Assembly: GCF_020991415.1 (NCBI RefSeq)
Contig: NZ_JAJMOY010000001.1
Coordinates: 868,001 to 932,000, forward strand
Length of the DNA: 64,000 nt
Direction: 5' to 3'
Origin: Flavobacterium sp. ENC
GTDB lineage: Bacteria > Bacteroidota > Bacteroidia > Flavobacteriales > Flavobacteriaceae
The translations under genes were made by a program, and so were the position numbers. The notes beneath the pieces are model-generated. The model worked only from the letters and a program-made list of their open reading frames with translations. It was not told where the DNA came from and made no database searches. Below, piece after piece: positions 26,697 to 34,920 of the stretch (position 1 is its first letter; every line of letters begins with the position of its first letter).

Positions 26697-27773
26697 TTAT
26701 TCAATCACAATTTTGGTTTGCAGATATTTTTCGAAAGAGGCAAGGCCTTCGCATAAAATGACTTTTTTATGATTTTCGGTTTCGTTAAAAAACTGTGTTT
26801 CTATTTTTGCATGGTCTTTTTTGATGGTTCTTTTCCAGGTTCCGATAGCTTTGCTGTTTTCCAGGATAACCGGTTTGAAAATTCCGTTATTGGTAAAAGC
26901 TTTTGACTGATGTTCCGGTAAAATGGAAGCTTCACGGGTTTTATAGGAAATCAGGATTTCATCAAAAGCGGGCAGAAAAAGTACACTTTCGCTGAAGTTG
27001 ATTTTAAGAGAAAGATCAGTTCCGAACCAATACGTCTGGTGATCAATTTCAACCGAATTTAGTTCCGATGCAATGGAATTAAGTGCCAGTTTACAGGTTG
27101 TCTGCGAAAAGCCGGACCACCATGAAAAATCAGGCAGCGTTGCCGGACCGTGGCTTTCAAAATAACGTTTGGCTAATTTCGCCAGGCCCTCTTCTTTCGT
27201 CAATTTTGTGGTGGGTTTTGGGACTTTTTCACCCAGTAAAGCATAAGTCATTTGCTTTTCTTTCATTTTGCCGTTGCAGACCAACCCTTCTAATTCTGCA
27301 TACATCATAATAAGTACGGCACTTAAAAAATAATCACCGGAAATCTTTTTAAGAGTAAGTTCCTGCATGATTTCATCCCGCGTTAAGTGATTGTTTCCGG
27401 CCAGCAACTTTTCGATAGCCGAATTAATCTTGTCAAACGCCTTTTCATCATAACCATGCTTTCTGGTTTCCGCAAGAATAATACGTTTGACCTGTGGTCC
27501 AGAGACATCCAGCATCCAGTAAATATCGTCGGCGGAAACAAAATGCCAGGTTGGCCTGAGAATATGGGTCCGGATGATTTTGCCGGAATTTATGGCTTCT
27601 TCGATTTCTTTTTCAGTAGCATCACATCTCGAACCTATGGCCCATTTCGCCATGGCATAATCCTGCGCCTGCATAGCACCCAGATGATGCACAATTTGTT
27701 GCGGAGTATTTGTGCTGGTTTCTAAAAGCTTTTGCGAAGCAAGCCTGTACTGTGATATTTCCTGATGTGTCAT
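26697..27773 (-). CDS. Winged-helix DNA-binding domain protein (HTH_42 family)
   Basis: A 358-residue protein of the family that includes E. coli YcaQ and Streptomyces AlkZ (PF06224). Those members are DNA glycosylases acting on interstrand crosslinks or alkylated bases. Visible family features are HLGAMQAQDYAMAKWAI near the start (the QAQD/QxQ element, residues ~31-47), ILRPTWHFVSADDI (~91-104), and the late FLPAFDEILISYKTR segment. The glycosylase role is family knowledge and has been shown only for some members; catalytic residues could not be checked in detail. It is a single gene between the Spm-like protein and repeat DNA. Confidence 0.75.
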   Translation of the reverse strand: MTHQEISQYRLASQKLLETSTNTPQQIVHHLGAMQAQDYAMAKWAIGSRCDATEKEIEEAINSGKIIRTHILRPTWHFVSADDIYWMLDVSGPQVKRIILAETRKHGYDEKAFDKINSAIEKLLAGNNHLTRDEIMQELTLKKISGDYFLSAVLIMMYAELEGLVCNGKMKEKQMTYALLGEKVPKPTTKLTKEEGLAKLAKRYFESHGPATLPDFSWWSGFSQTTCKLALNSIASELNSVEIDHQTYWFGTDLSLKINFSESVLFLPAFDEILISYKTREASILPEHQSKAFTNNGIFKPVILENSKAIGTWKRTIKKDHAKIETQFFNETENHKKVILCEGLASFEKYLQTKIVIE

Positions 27774-27935
27774 TTTTTAAACCATATAAGTTATTGAAGT
27801 TCATTTAAGCGTCTTGCCTTTGCACCTCTGAACCTCAGTAGCTTTTTAAACCATATAAGTTATTGAAGTTCATTTAAGCTTTGCCCCTTTGCATCTCTGT
27901 CGCTTAGTCTCTCAGCACCTCAGCACCTTAAAAAA
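27774..27935. repeat. Twin copies of an ACCATATAAGTTATTGAAG repeat
   Basis: The stretch between the winged-helix and exonuclease genes contains two direct copies (~27776-27811 and ~27842-27877) of a 36-base A+T-rich motif that includes ACCATATAAGTTATTGAAG. Each is followed by CTTTGCxCCTCTG-type pieces similar to those at 2750-2900. A fragment ACCATATAAACTGTTAT also occurs near 38710. No gene in it. Confidence 0.75.
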
Positions 27936-27938
27936 AAC

Positions 27939-28652
27939 CTAAACATGAATAATTTCATCGTCAATCAATAAATCTTCGCGGCGTAAACGGAGGAAGATTT
28001 GGGCAACGGCAATGGTATCTTTTTCGCAATAGGTCACAATCCGGTCAATATCTTTTTCTACATAAAAAACATGAGCGACCTGACTGCCGTCGATATCGCC
28101 TTTTGGTGAAGGAATTCCAAGTATTTTGGTTAATAGTTTTAACGAAGTAAAGTGCTTATAATCCCCAAACTTCCATAATTCCAGGGTGTCCAGATGCGGG
28201 ACTTCCCAGGGTTTTTTCCCAAATAAATTGAGCTTGTTCGGAATCGCAATCTGATTGATAATCATGCGCCTCGCTATAAACGGAAGATCAAACTCCTTGG
28301 CATTATGACCGCACAGCAAATGCTGGGGCTGGTTAAAATGATTGTTCAGCAGGTTGTTGAAATCATGGAGGATCTTTTTTTCTTCCCCAAAAAAGGAAGT
28401 AACCCTGAAATTACGAATATCTCCCTTAATGGTAAAATAGCCTACGGAGATGCAGACGATTTTACCAAACTCAGCCCAGATTCCGGCGCGGTCGTAAAAT
28501 TCTTCCGGAGTGAATTCCTCTTTTCGCTGATATTGGGTTTTATGATCCCAAAGCGATTGCATTTCGGCATCAAGCGAATTAAAATGTTCTTCTTCCGGAA
28601 CTGTTTCTATGTCCAGAAATAAAATATTGTTGAGGTTTATTTTTTCAATCAT
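27939..28652 (-). CDS. DEDD-family 3'-5' exonuclease (PolB-like)
   Basis: A 237-residue nuclease of the predicted DNA-polymerase-B exonuclease-like family. Three motifs are visible: LDIETVPEEE (ExoI, D-x-E), GHNAKEFDLPFIARR (ExoII) and YCEKDTIAVAQIFLR (ExoIII, YxxxD). It should trim 3' ends of DNA or RNA using two metal ions. No polymerase domain is attached. It probably acts in repair or nucleic-acid turnover; nothing nearby narrows this except the MGMT gene 112 bases upstream on the same strand. Confidence 0.82.
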   Translation of the reverse strand: MIEKINLNNILFLDIETVPEEEHFNSLDAEMQSLWDHKTQYQRKEEFTPEEFYDRAGIWAEFGKIVCISVGYFTIKGDIRNFRVTSFFGEEKKILHDFNNLLNNHFNQPQHLLCGHNAKEFDLPFIARRMIINQIAIPNKLNLFGKKPWEVPHLDTLELWKFGDYKHFTSLKLLTKILGIPSPKGDIDGSQVAHVFYVEKDIDRIVTYCEKDTIAVAQIFLRLRREDLLIDDEIIHV

Positions 28653-28764
28653 AATCTTTAACCACTAATTGCACTGCTTTTTTTTATGAAGATACATGAA
28701 TTCGATTTAAAGAAAGAAATGTACTACAATTTAAATCGTTTCGGCTAATTTATGAAAATATTTT

Positions 28765-29238
28765 TTAAAACAGACTTTGTTGCTGCGTTGGATTTTCATG
28801 CTCCAGGAGCCATTTTTTACGCCATATTCCTCCGGCGTAACCCGTAAGCGATCCATTGGTGCCAATCACCCTGTGGCAAGGCACTACAATCCAAAGCGGA
28901 TTTTTACCATTTGCCGATGCAACTGCACGGATTGCTTTGATATCACCGAGCTTTTTGGTCTGGTCCATATAACTGACCGTTTTGCCATATGGAATTTCAA
29001 GTAGTGATTTCCATACTTTTTGCTGGAATTCAGTTCCTTTTGGATTTAGTTTGAAAGTGAAATCAGTTCTTTTGCCTTCAAAGTATTCCTGTAACTGCCG
29101 AACAGCTTCCTGCAGCACTTCCGGAATTTCAGCGGAAAGTTCGCCTTCCTGCGTTACCGAAATTACCGATACGCCCTCTTCATCACCAATAATTGTGGTA
29201 ATTCCGAGCGGAGATTCGATGTAAGCTGTTTGTTCCAT
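28765..29238 (-). CDS. ogt: Methylated-DNA-[protein]-cysteine S-methyltransferase
   Basis: A 157-residue DNA repair protein that removes O6-alkyl groups from guanine by a one-time transfer to its own cysteine. The active site is PCHRVIG (Cys at about residue 122), with upstream IPYGKTVSY and the wing GGIWRKKWLLEHE. The N-terminal segment is the short ribonuclease-like domain typical of Ogt. It is cytosolic. Length is usual for Ogt/MGMT. The gene may be co-transcribed with the following exonuclease. Confidence 0.9.
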   Translation of the reverse strand: MEQTAYIESPLGITTIIGDEEGVSVISVTQEGELSAEIPEVLQEAVRQLQEYFEGKRTDFTFKLNPKGTEFQQKVWKSLLEIPYGKTVSYMDQTKKLGDIKAIRAVASANGKNPLWIVVPCHRVIGTNGSLTGYAGGIWRKKWLLEHENPTQQQSLF

Positions 29239-29307
29239 TTTTATAGTAAAAGCATAAGGGCTTTCACAAAGTTCGCAAAGTTTTTGTTTTGAATGCTATA
29301 CGTGAGA

Positions 29308-30123
29308 CTAATAATTTTTCAGATCAAATTGATATTTTAAACTCGTTTCAATTTTTTCGCCTGATATGGTCTTCTTAATCTGAGATTGCTCCGGGCTGAA
29401 CCTGGGTAAAGGCAGGTTTAAAGCGATTGCTTTTTCGGTATAATAAATTTCACGTGTGGGATGAAAGGGAGCGACAGCATTAAAAACTTCTCCCCATTTT
29501 GACTGATGGATGATCTCGTAAATCAAGCTAATGCAATCAGTTTGGTGAATTAAATTCACAGGAGCATCCGGATTTTCAAGATTTTCTCTTCCTGATAAAG
29601 TTTTCACCGGATGGCGATCTTCACCAATTAAGCCTCCAAAACGGATAATGGTAGTTTCGAATAGCGGATTGTTTTGCAATAGGGCTTCCGCCAAGAGCAA
29701 TTGTTTACCGCTTTCGGTGTCGGGATTTGGACTTGTTTGTTCCGTGATAATCGTATTTTCATTCCCATACACAGAAGTGGAACTGACAAAAAGCACTTTT
29801 TTTACGGACGATTGTTCGATAAACGGAATCAGGTTTTTGATTTTCTCCACAAAAACTTTCTTCTCCGTATCTGCGTTGTTTCCGCGCAATTGAGGCGGTA
29901 TGTCTATAATCAGGATTTCGCTTTTAGCTAAAAAATCAGTGATGGTTTCAGAAACGCCTTCGCTTTCGAGTGTAACTAAAAAAGGATCTATCCCAGTTTC
30001 TGCCAGGATCGGAAGCTTGTTTTCTGAAGTGGTAGATCCGTTAACCGAATGTCCTTTTTCGATTAATTTTTTTGCCAGGGGGAAACCCAGCCAGCCGCAG
30101 CCTAATATACTGATTTGTGTCAT
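29308..30123 (-). CDS. NAD(P)-dependent epimerase/reductase-like protein (YeeZ type)
   Basis: A 271-residue extended SDR-like protein. The Rossmann fingerprint is ISILGCGWLGFPLAKKL (residues 4-20). The GxGWLGxxLA version is typical of the YeeZ group rather than classical SDRs. VLFVSSTSVYG (~113-123) provides the catalytic-region Ser and Tyr. Substrate unknown; members are often annotated as sugar-nucleotide or NAD-dependent epimerases. ATG 30123 (MTQISILG) is chosen over the start at 30141 because it places the Rossmann strand at the N-terminus. It is a stand-alone gene between MGMT and GNAT. Confidence 0.75.
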   Translation of the reverse strand: MTQISILGCGWLGFPLAKKLIEKGHSVNGSTTSENKLPILAETGIDPFLVTLESEGVSETITDFLAKSEILIIDIPPQLRGNNADTEKKVFVEKIKNLIPFIEQSSVKKVLFVSSTSVYGNENTIITEQTSPNPDTESGKQLLLAEALLQNNPLFETTIIRFGGLIGEDRHPVKTLSGRENLENPDAPVNLIHQTDCISLIYEIIHQSKWGEVFNAVAPFHPTREIYYTEKAIALNLPLPRFSPEQSQIKKTISGEKIETSLKYQFDLKNY

Positions 30124-30218
30124 TTTTTTTTGAGGTACCAAGGGGCAAAGGTTCAGAGGGAAAGCTAAACTGAATGCAGTCTTTTCTTCTTGTCTCTTTT
30201 CTTTGCGAAATTAAATTT

Positions 30219-30668
30219 TTACAAATTTAAGGTAAAACGGACTTTGTCTTTTCCTTTTCCACCCATTCTGTGATAAAATTTAATGGCTCTTTCGTTAAAT
30301 TGTGGTGTCTGCCATTGGATATTGATGCAGTTTTTCTCTTTTCCGATTTGTTGCAGCTTTTCAATTAAAACTTCCCCGATCCCAAAACTTCTGGCCTGTT
30401 CTTCCAGAAAAAGACAATCCATATACAGAAAATCAGCAGCATCCCAGGTCGAATAATCAAAAGTATACGAAACGTAACCAATGATTTTTTCTTTAGTCGC
30501 AACAACCACACAGCAAAGTTTAGGATTTTCTGCGAAGATTGCTTTTTCTAAGGCTTCTGCTTTTCCTTCGGGAGTAAAATCAGCTTTTTCAAATTCGGCA
30601 TGCTTCTGGCATAAAACGACTAATTGTGGCAAATCTTTGGGTTCGCAATTCCTTATTGAATATTCCAT
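30219..30668 (-). CDS. GNAT-family acetyltransferase
   Basis: A 149-residue single GNAT domain. The acetyl-CoA binding loop is in ARSFGIGEVLIEKLQQIG (Q/RxxGxG/A region, ~95-112), preceded by the strand DFLYMDCLFLEEQ. The end KFYHRMGGKGKDKVRFTL fits the family. It acetylates an unknown small molecule or protein. Its start lies inside the 3' end of the LysR gene (16-base overlap), so the two are translated from one mRNA and may share function. Confidence 0.82.
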   Translation of the reverse strand: MEYSIRNCEPKDLPQLVVLCQKHAEFEKADFTPEGKAEALEKAIFAENPKLCCVVVATKEKIIGYVSYTFDYSTWDAADFLYMDCLFLEEQARSFGIGEVLIEKLQQIGKEKNCINIQWQTPQFNERAIKFYHRMGGKGKDKVRFTLNL

Positions 30669-31555
30669 TGCAGGTTAATTTCGGTTTGTAGAAAGGTAAT
30701 AAAATGATGAAAGTAGTCGGGATACTTTTCGTTTTCGCGAATCGCAATAAAATGTTTCCTTTTTAAACCGTTTTTGCCAATTTTAATGGCTTTTATCGGA
30801 CTGGTCTTAAGATGGGGCAATAAAGCCCATTTTGCCATCGACATGACACCCATATCGGCCTTGACCATTTCGAGAGAAGCTTCTGTTAAAGGTAAAGGCG
30901 TAATTTTTTTCGGCGTTACTTTGGCGGGAGCCAAAAAGAACTGGTGTATCGTAACCGTTTCCATCGGAAGGGAGTGAATCAAAAGATGTTCGGTGACAAA
31001 ATCTTCGGGAACGACATATTTTTTATGCGCCCAAGGATGGTTTTCAGAAACCGCCATCACCATTTCATCCTGAAAAAGCTCCATATATTTAATATTATTG
31101 TCTTTGATCTGATCACTAATGATGGCAATGTCAATCGTATTGGCCAGTAAATTTTGGAGGGGAATATGCGTGGCTTCAGTCACGATTTTCAATTCGACAT
31201 TCGGATATAAAAGATGAAATTGCTTTAAAACCGACGGAAGCCAGTGATAACTTGAAAAACATTCGGTACTAATCCTGATTTCACCGTGTTCGCCAAAAAC
31301 CATTTGTTTGATCCGGGTTTCGGTCTGTGATAGTTTGTCGAGGATTTCATTGGCAATCTCATAGATTTTTTCACCGGCTTTGGTGAGGACCAGTTTTTTA
31401 TTCATCCTCAAAAATATGGGCGTGCCCAACTGATATTCAGCTTCTTTAAGCTGATGGCTCAGGGCCGATTGTGTCAGATGAAGTTTATCGATTGCTTTGG
31501 TGATGCTTCCTTCTTCGACAATTGCTTTGATCAGTCGTAAATGACGTATTTCCAT
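30653..31555 (-). CDS. LysR-family transcriptional regulator
   Basis: A 300-residue LysR regulator. The N-terminal winged helix-turn-helix is residues ~1-60 (SITKAIDKLHLTQSALSHQLKEAE), and a periplasmic-binding-protein-like effector domain covers ~90-300. ATG 31555 (MEIRHLRLIK) is the family start; an in-frame start at 31606 adds 17 atypical residues. It overlaps the GNAT gene and is divergent from a rhodanese gene with 145 bases between, the classic arrangement for a LysR protein controlling its neighbour. The effector is unknown. Confidence 0.88.
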   Translation of the reverse strand: MEIRHLRLIKAIVEEGSITKAIDKLHLTQSALSHQLKEAEYQLGTPIFLRMNKKLVLTKAGEKIYEIANEILDKLSQTETRIKQMVFGEHGEIRISTECFSSYHWLPSVLKQFHLLYPNVELKIVTEATHIPLQNLLANTIDIAIISDQIKDNNIKYMELFQDEMVMAVSENHPWAHKKYVVPEDFVTEHLLIHSLPMETVTIHQFFLAPAKVTPKKITPLPLTEASLEMVKADMGVMSMAKWALLPHLKTSPIKAIKIGKNGLKRKHFIAIRENEKYPDYFHHFITFLQTEINLQWNIQ

Positions 31556-31664
31556 TTTTAGAGAATTTGTACACAAAGGAACAAAATTTTGCGATGGGTT
31601 TTCCATGAAAAAAAGTAATCGAATGGATGAATTCTTTTCGTTTTTATGGTGTTGCGACTTCTGC

Positions 31665-31672
31665 TACTTTTG
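31665..31672 (+). promoter_or_regulatory. Putative -7 box of the rhodanese gene
   Basis: TACTTTTG matches TAnnTTTG and lies 28 bases before the ATG. The nearest TTG (31652-31654) is closer than the usual -33 spacing. It sits in the LysR-rhodanese divergent region, so it may be activator-dependent. Confidence 0.4.
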
Positions 31673-31700
31673 AAAAATAAAATCATTAAAATCTATTAAA

Positions 31701-32096
31701 ATGGAAGCACAACTAAAACATTATGAAAATAAACTAGCCTTCGAAATGGATCCTTCCGATTTGTTTGATGCCTTAAATAATGGTGAAAAAGTTATGGTAA
31801 TTGATGCCCGAAAAACATTTGGTTTCGAAGCAGAGCATATTCCTGGTGCAATTAATATTCCGCACCGTGAAATGAATGCTGAAAACACCAGGCATCTGGA
31901 CAAAGAAATTTTGTATGTCACGTATTGCGACGGTATTGGCTGTAATGCCTCCACAAAAGGAGCGCTGAATATGACGAAACTGGGTTTTAAGGTAAAAGAA
32001 CTGATCGGTGGAATCGAATGGTGGAAGTTTGACGGTTATGCCACCGAAGGGACCACCGGTAAAAAAGCCGGACTGAAAATCGAATGCGCCTGTTAA
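31701..32096 (+). CDS. Rhodanese-like domain protein
   Basis: A 131-residue single rhodanese domain. The active-site loop is YCDGIGCN with candidate nucleophile C76 and a second cysteine C81; the CDGIGC form differs from the classic CRxGxR thiosulfate sulfurtransferase loop. The DARKTFGFEAEHIPGAINIPH segment (~36-55) is typical. The protein may move sulfur or act as a binding module. No signal peptide. It is divergent from the LysR regulator and is a good candidate target for it. A strong terminator follows. Confidence 0.85.
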   Translation: MEAQLKHYENKLAFEMDPSDLFDALNNGEKVMVIDARKTFGFEAEHIPGAINIPHREMNAENTRHLDKEILYVTYCDGIGCNASTKGALNMTKLGFKVKELIGGIEWWKFDGYATEGTTGKKAGLKIECAC

Positions 32097-32099
32097 ACA

Positions 32100-32135
32100 A
32101 AAAGGACAAACTTTAATTTTAAAGTTTGTCCTTTT
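32100..32135 (+). terminator. Terminator after the rhodanese gene
   Basis: AAAAGGACAAACTTT pairs perfectly with AAAGTTTGTCCTTTT (15-bp stem, six-base loop), starting three bases after the stop. The flanking A and T runs suggest it also works for the converging M28 gene transcript. Confidence 0.85.
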
Positions 32136-32168
32136 GCATTTTTTGGTCATTATAATTGAAAACCGTTC

Positions 32169-34562
32169 TTATTCAGGGGTAGCAACTTTTGTTAAAGTAT
32201 CTTTTGCAACAATGATACTGTCTTTAGCGGGAGCAGTTTCGATCGGTTTCAAAGGAGCAGTATATCTTTTTATTTTCTGCTGAATCAAAACGGCATCATT
32301 CAGCACAAAAGGTGTCGGCATCATCCAGTCACTTCTCGGTTTGATATTAAACAGCGGATTGGTCATTAAATCAAACGAACTTTCAATAAGATCCATATCG
32401 AAAATTGAGGACTTACGGATGTAGAATTCCAAAACAAGCGGTTCGTTGCCTACCACATAATAACATAAAATTTTGCTGTCATCACGTTCCAAACGATTTC
32501 CTATTTGTCCTGAAGTCGAAACGCCATTGGCCTTAAAGTTGTAAAACGTCATTTTGGTATTGGCATAAATGTCGTAACGGTTTACTTTTCTGTTGGGCGT
32601 TATTTTTATTTTTAAATACCTGTTATTACCCACCACACTGTCTTTGATGAACGTCACGGTCGGTTTTGGCACTGCCACATTTGGAGCGATGGCACTGTAG
32701 GTAAATGCTGAATTGTATTTGCTGGTAATCGGAAGTGAATTTAAACCCACTGCTTTTTGATTGGTCTGCCCGAGATAGCTTTTGGTCCAGTCGTCTAAGT
32801 TGACGTCGTAGGTAGTCCAAAGCGCCGAATCTGTGTTAGCGTTATAGACATACAATAAACTGTTTGATTTTGCTTTTCCTTTTTCATAATCTGAGTGAAT
32901 GCCCGCATAAACGAAAAAAGCAATGGATATGCCAAAAAAGAGCATCGTCCAGATTCCTTTTTTCGAAAAAGCACCAAAGACCGGGAGTAATAATCCAAAT
33001 AATAAAACGGTCAGAACAGCACTTCCGTACAGTATTTTTAATCCTAAACCAACGGGAAACATTATTATGAAAGGCGCCACAATGGCTAAGGCCGGGATAG
33101 AAAATAATAAATTCAGTCCTAAACTGTAATGTTGCGTAATGACAAAAATTCCAAAAAGAAGAACTCCGAAATAGACCGGAATAATAAGGAATCCTGCTCC
33201 CGTCAGACTATTCGCCAGAAAGGCATTGATGGTAATCCAAAGCAATAATGGAGCTACGAAATGATTCATCGTTATTTTCCCTTCAGAAAAATGATGATAA
33301 AAAGCAAAACAAATGGCAATACTAAGTGTTACAAAAGCACCAATGTAAGCATGACCATTATAGGTAAATCCGTTTAGGAGGTCATTGTATTGCGGATAAA
33401 CTTCCAATAAAATTTTCCATCCTAAAAAAGTGACCAGCCCTGCTATAATCACAGCACCTAACAAAGGCACAAATCCCCTGAAAATTTCTCTGAAACTAAT
33501 AACTCGTTTTGCTTTTCCTATAAAAATGAAAAGTATCAACAAGCCTAAAGCAATGATGGTCATTGGCGCTACCCAGGCAAAAGGATAACTGATGAAAAAT
33601 CCGAAAGGAACATTAAAATAGACATTATCGCCGGTTGCAGTTGTTTTATTTAAATCGAAATTCGAAAAATATTTCAGTAAAGGCATCAGATACGTTCCCT
33701 GATGGGTAAGTGTTGTTGTATTAAGATGCTGAAGGTCGTCTTGCTGGGTGTGGTAATTGAAGTGACCATCGATAAAAGCAAAGTTAAATCCCTGAATATT
33801 TCCCTGCTCTCTGAAAACGGTAAGATCAGTGTCATTCGGAAGCATTTTGTAAATGCTGTACATTAATGAATTGGATACCGGAAATTTTGTTTTTGCATTC
33901 GAAAATTCTTTGACAAGCGCTTCATTTCCTTTGTTGGTCTCCATAAGCATATAGCTTGGCCCTGAAGATCCCCTGGCTTCAAAATTTAAAACCAGTCCTA
34001 CATCTTTTGCCCACGGATGCTGATTCACAAAAAGTGCCGCACCGTTTAGGCCTAATTCTTCGGCATCGGAAAAGAGAATGATGATATCGTTTTTATGAGG
34101 CTGCTTCGCGTAGAGAAAAGCACGGATACCTTCGAGGATGGTCGCAACTCCGGAAGCATCATCACTTGCACCTTTAGAAAACGAGTGTGGGGCACTGTCG
34201 TAATGGGAAAGTAATAAAAGCGCTTTTGAATTGTCTGTTCCTTTAATCCGGGCAAGAATATTCTTAGATTTTACTAAGAGTCCTTTGCTGTTAAGGGTAA
34301 ATCCTTCCTGGATAGTGGTCTCTAAACCAATTCGGTTGAGCTCGAGTTTAAGATAATTGGCAACTAATTCATGGTTTGTCGAGCCTACATAATGGGGTTT
34401 TTGGGCTATGATTTTAACTTGATTTAGGGCTCGTTCCGTGGAGAATTCTGCGAGGGCTTCTTCGTTTTTAGAAACCCACTGGGGCATCATTGTGGCGTAT
34501 ATGATAGCCAGAATGGCTATGACGCATAGAAAGGCTAGTATTGAAGTAGGATTTTTTTTCAT
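32169..34562 (-). CDS. M28-family membrane metallopeptidase
   Basis: A 797-residue protein: N-terminal membrane anchor (~8-28), zinc aminopeptidase domain (~40-310), then about eight transmembrane helices (~325-575) and a C-terminal soluble domain (~580-797). Zinc and catalytic residues are seen in LLLSHYDSAPHSFSKGASDDASGVA (split here: HYD, then DDASG), FSDAEELGLNG (EE) and FNYHTQQDD (His). This layout matches the Fxna/ERMP1-like M28 group. It should cut N-terminal residues of peptides on the extracytoplasmic side. The gene is last in an operon with the Zn-ribbon and GNAT-nitrilase genes (10-base gap). Confidence 0.87.
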   Translation of the reverse strand: MKKNPTSILAFLCVIAILAIIYATMMPQWVSKNEEALAEFSTERALNQVKIIAQKPHYVGSTNHELVANYLKLELNRIGLETTIQEGFTLNSKGLLVKSKNILARIKGTDNSKALLLLSHYDSAPHSFSKGASDDASGVATILEGIRAFLYAKQPHKNDIIILFSDAEELGLNGAALFVNQHPWAKDVGLVLNFEARGSSGPSYMLMETNKGNEALVKEFSNAKTKFPVSNSLMYSIYKMLPNDTDLTVFREQGNIQGFNFAFIDGHFNYHTQQDDLQHLNTTTLTHQGTYLMPLLKYFSNFDLNKTTATGDNVYFNVPFGFFISYPFAWVAPMTIIALGLLILFIFIGKAKRVISFREIFRGFVPLLGAVIIAGLVTFLGWKILLEVYPQYNDLLNGFTYNGHAYIGAFVTLSIAICFAFYHHFSEGKITMNHFVAPLLLWITINAFLANSLTGAGFLIIPVYFGVLLFGIFVITQHYSLGLNLLFSIPALAIVAPFIIMFPVGLGLKILYGSAVLTVLLFGLLLPVFGAFSKKGIWTMLFFGISIAFFVYAGIHSDYEKGKAKSNSLLYVYNANTDSALWTTYDVNLDDWTKSYLGQTNQKAVGLNSLPITSKYNSAFTYSAIAPNVAVPKPTVTFIKDSVVGNNRYLKIKITPNRKVNRYDIYANTKMTFYNFKANGVSTSGQIGNRLERDDSKILCYYVVGNEPLVLEFYIRKSSIFDMDLIESSFDLMTNPLFNIKPRSDWMMPTPFVLNDAVLIQQKIKRYTAPLKPIETAPAKDSIIVAKDTLTKVATPE

Positions 34563-34572
34563 GTTGAATATA

Positions 34573-34920
34573 CTAAATTTCTTTTTTTACGAGCATAAAA
34601 TAATCATTGTCCAGAGAGCGGTATCCCTGGTCATAAAGGAAGTAATAGGTGTTGCCAGTTTTCGTCTGCAAAATATTAGTAAAAAAATCAAAATCAAAGC
34701 CTTTATTCAACATTTTATCTCTTGTTGCTTTTGATTTTCCTTCTGCATTGAGTTCAGACAAAATACGGTAATTTTTACGCAATTTATTGTTTACATTCCG
34801 CATAAAATTATTGGTGTCCTTATTTATTTTATTATTGTACGCATTCCGACAACTGTCAGAACAGAATTTTTTATCTTCCCGGCCTACAAGTTTTTCGGAG
34901 CATTCGAGACAGGTTTTCAT
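34573..34920 (-). CDS. Small zinc-ribbon protein (DUF2116-like)
   Basis: A 115-residue protein with an N-terminal four-cysteine zinc ribbon: CLECSEKL and then FCSDSCRNAYNN (C4, C7, C19, C23 approximately). The remainder is basic and helical, ending in GYRSLDNDYFMLV. The type is common in Bacteroidota, with no assigned function. Its start overlaps the GNAT-nitrilase stop by four bases (ATGA), showing translational coupling. DNA or RNA binding is plausible but inferred. Confidence 0.78.
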   Translation of the reverse strand: MKTCLECSEKLVGREDKKFCSDSCRNAYNNKINKDTNNFMRNVNNKLRKNYRILSELNAEGKSKATRDKMLNKGFDFDFFTNILQTKTGNTYYFLYDQGYRSLDNDYFMLVKKEI

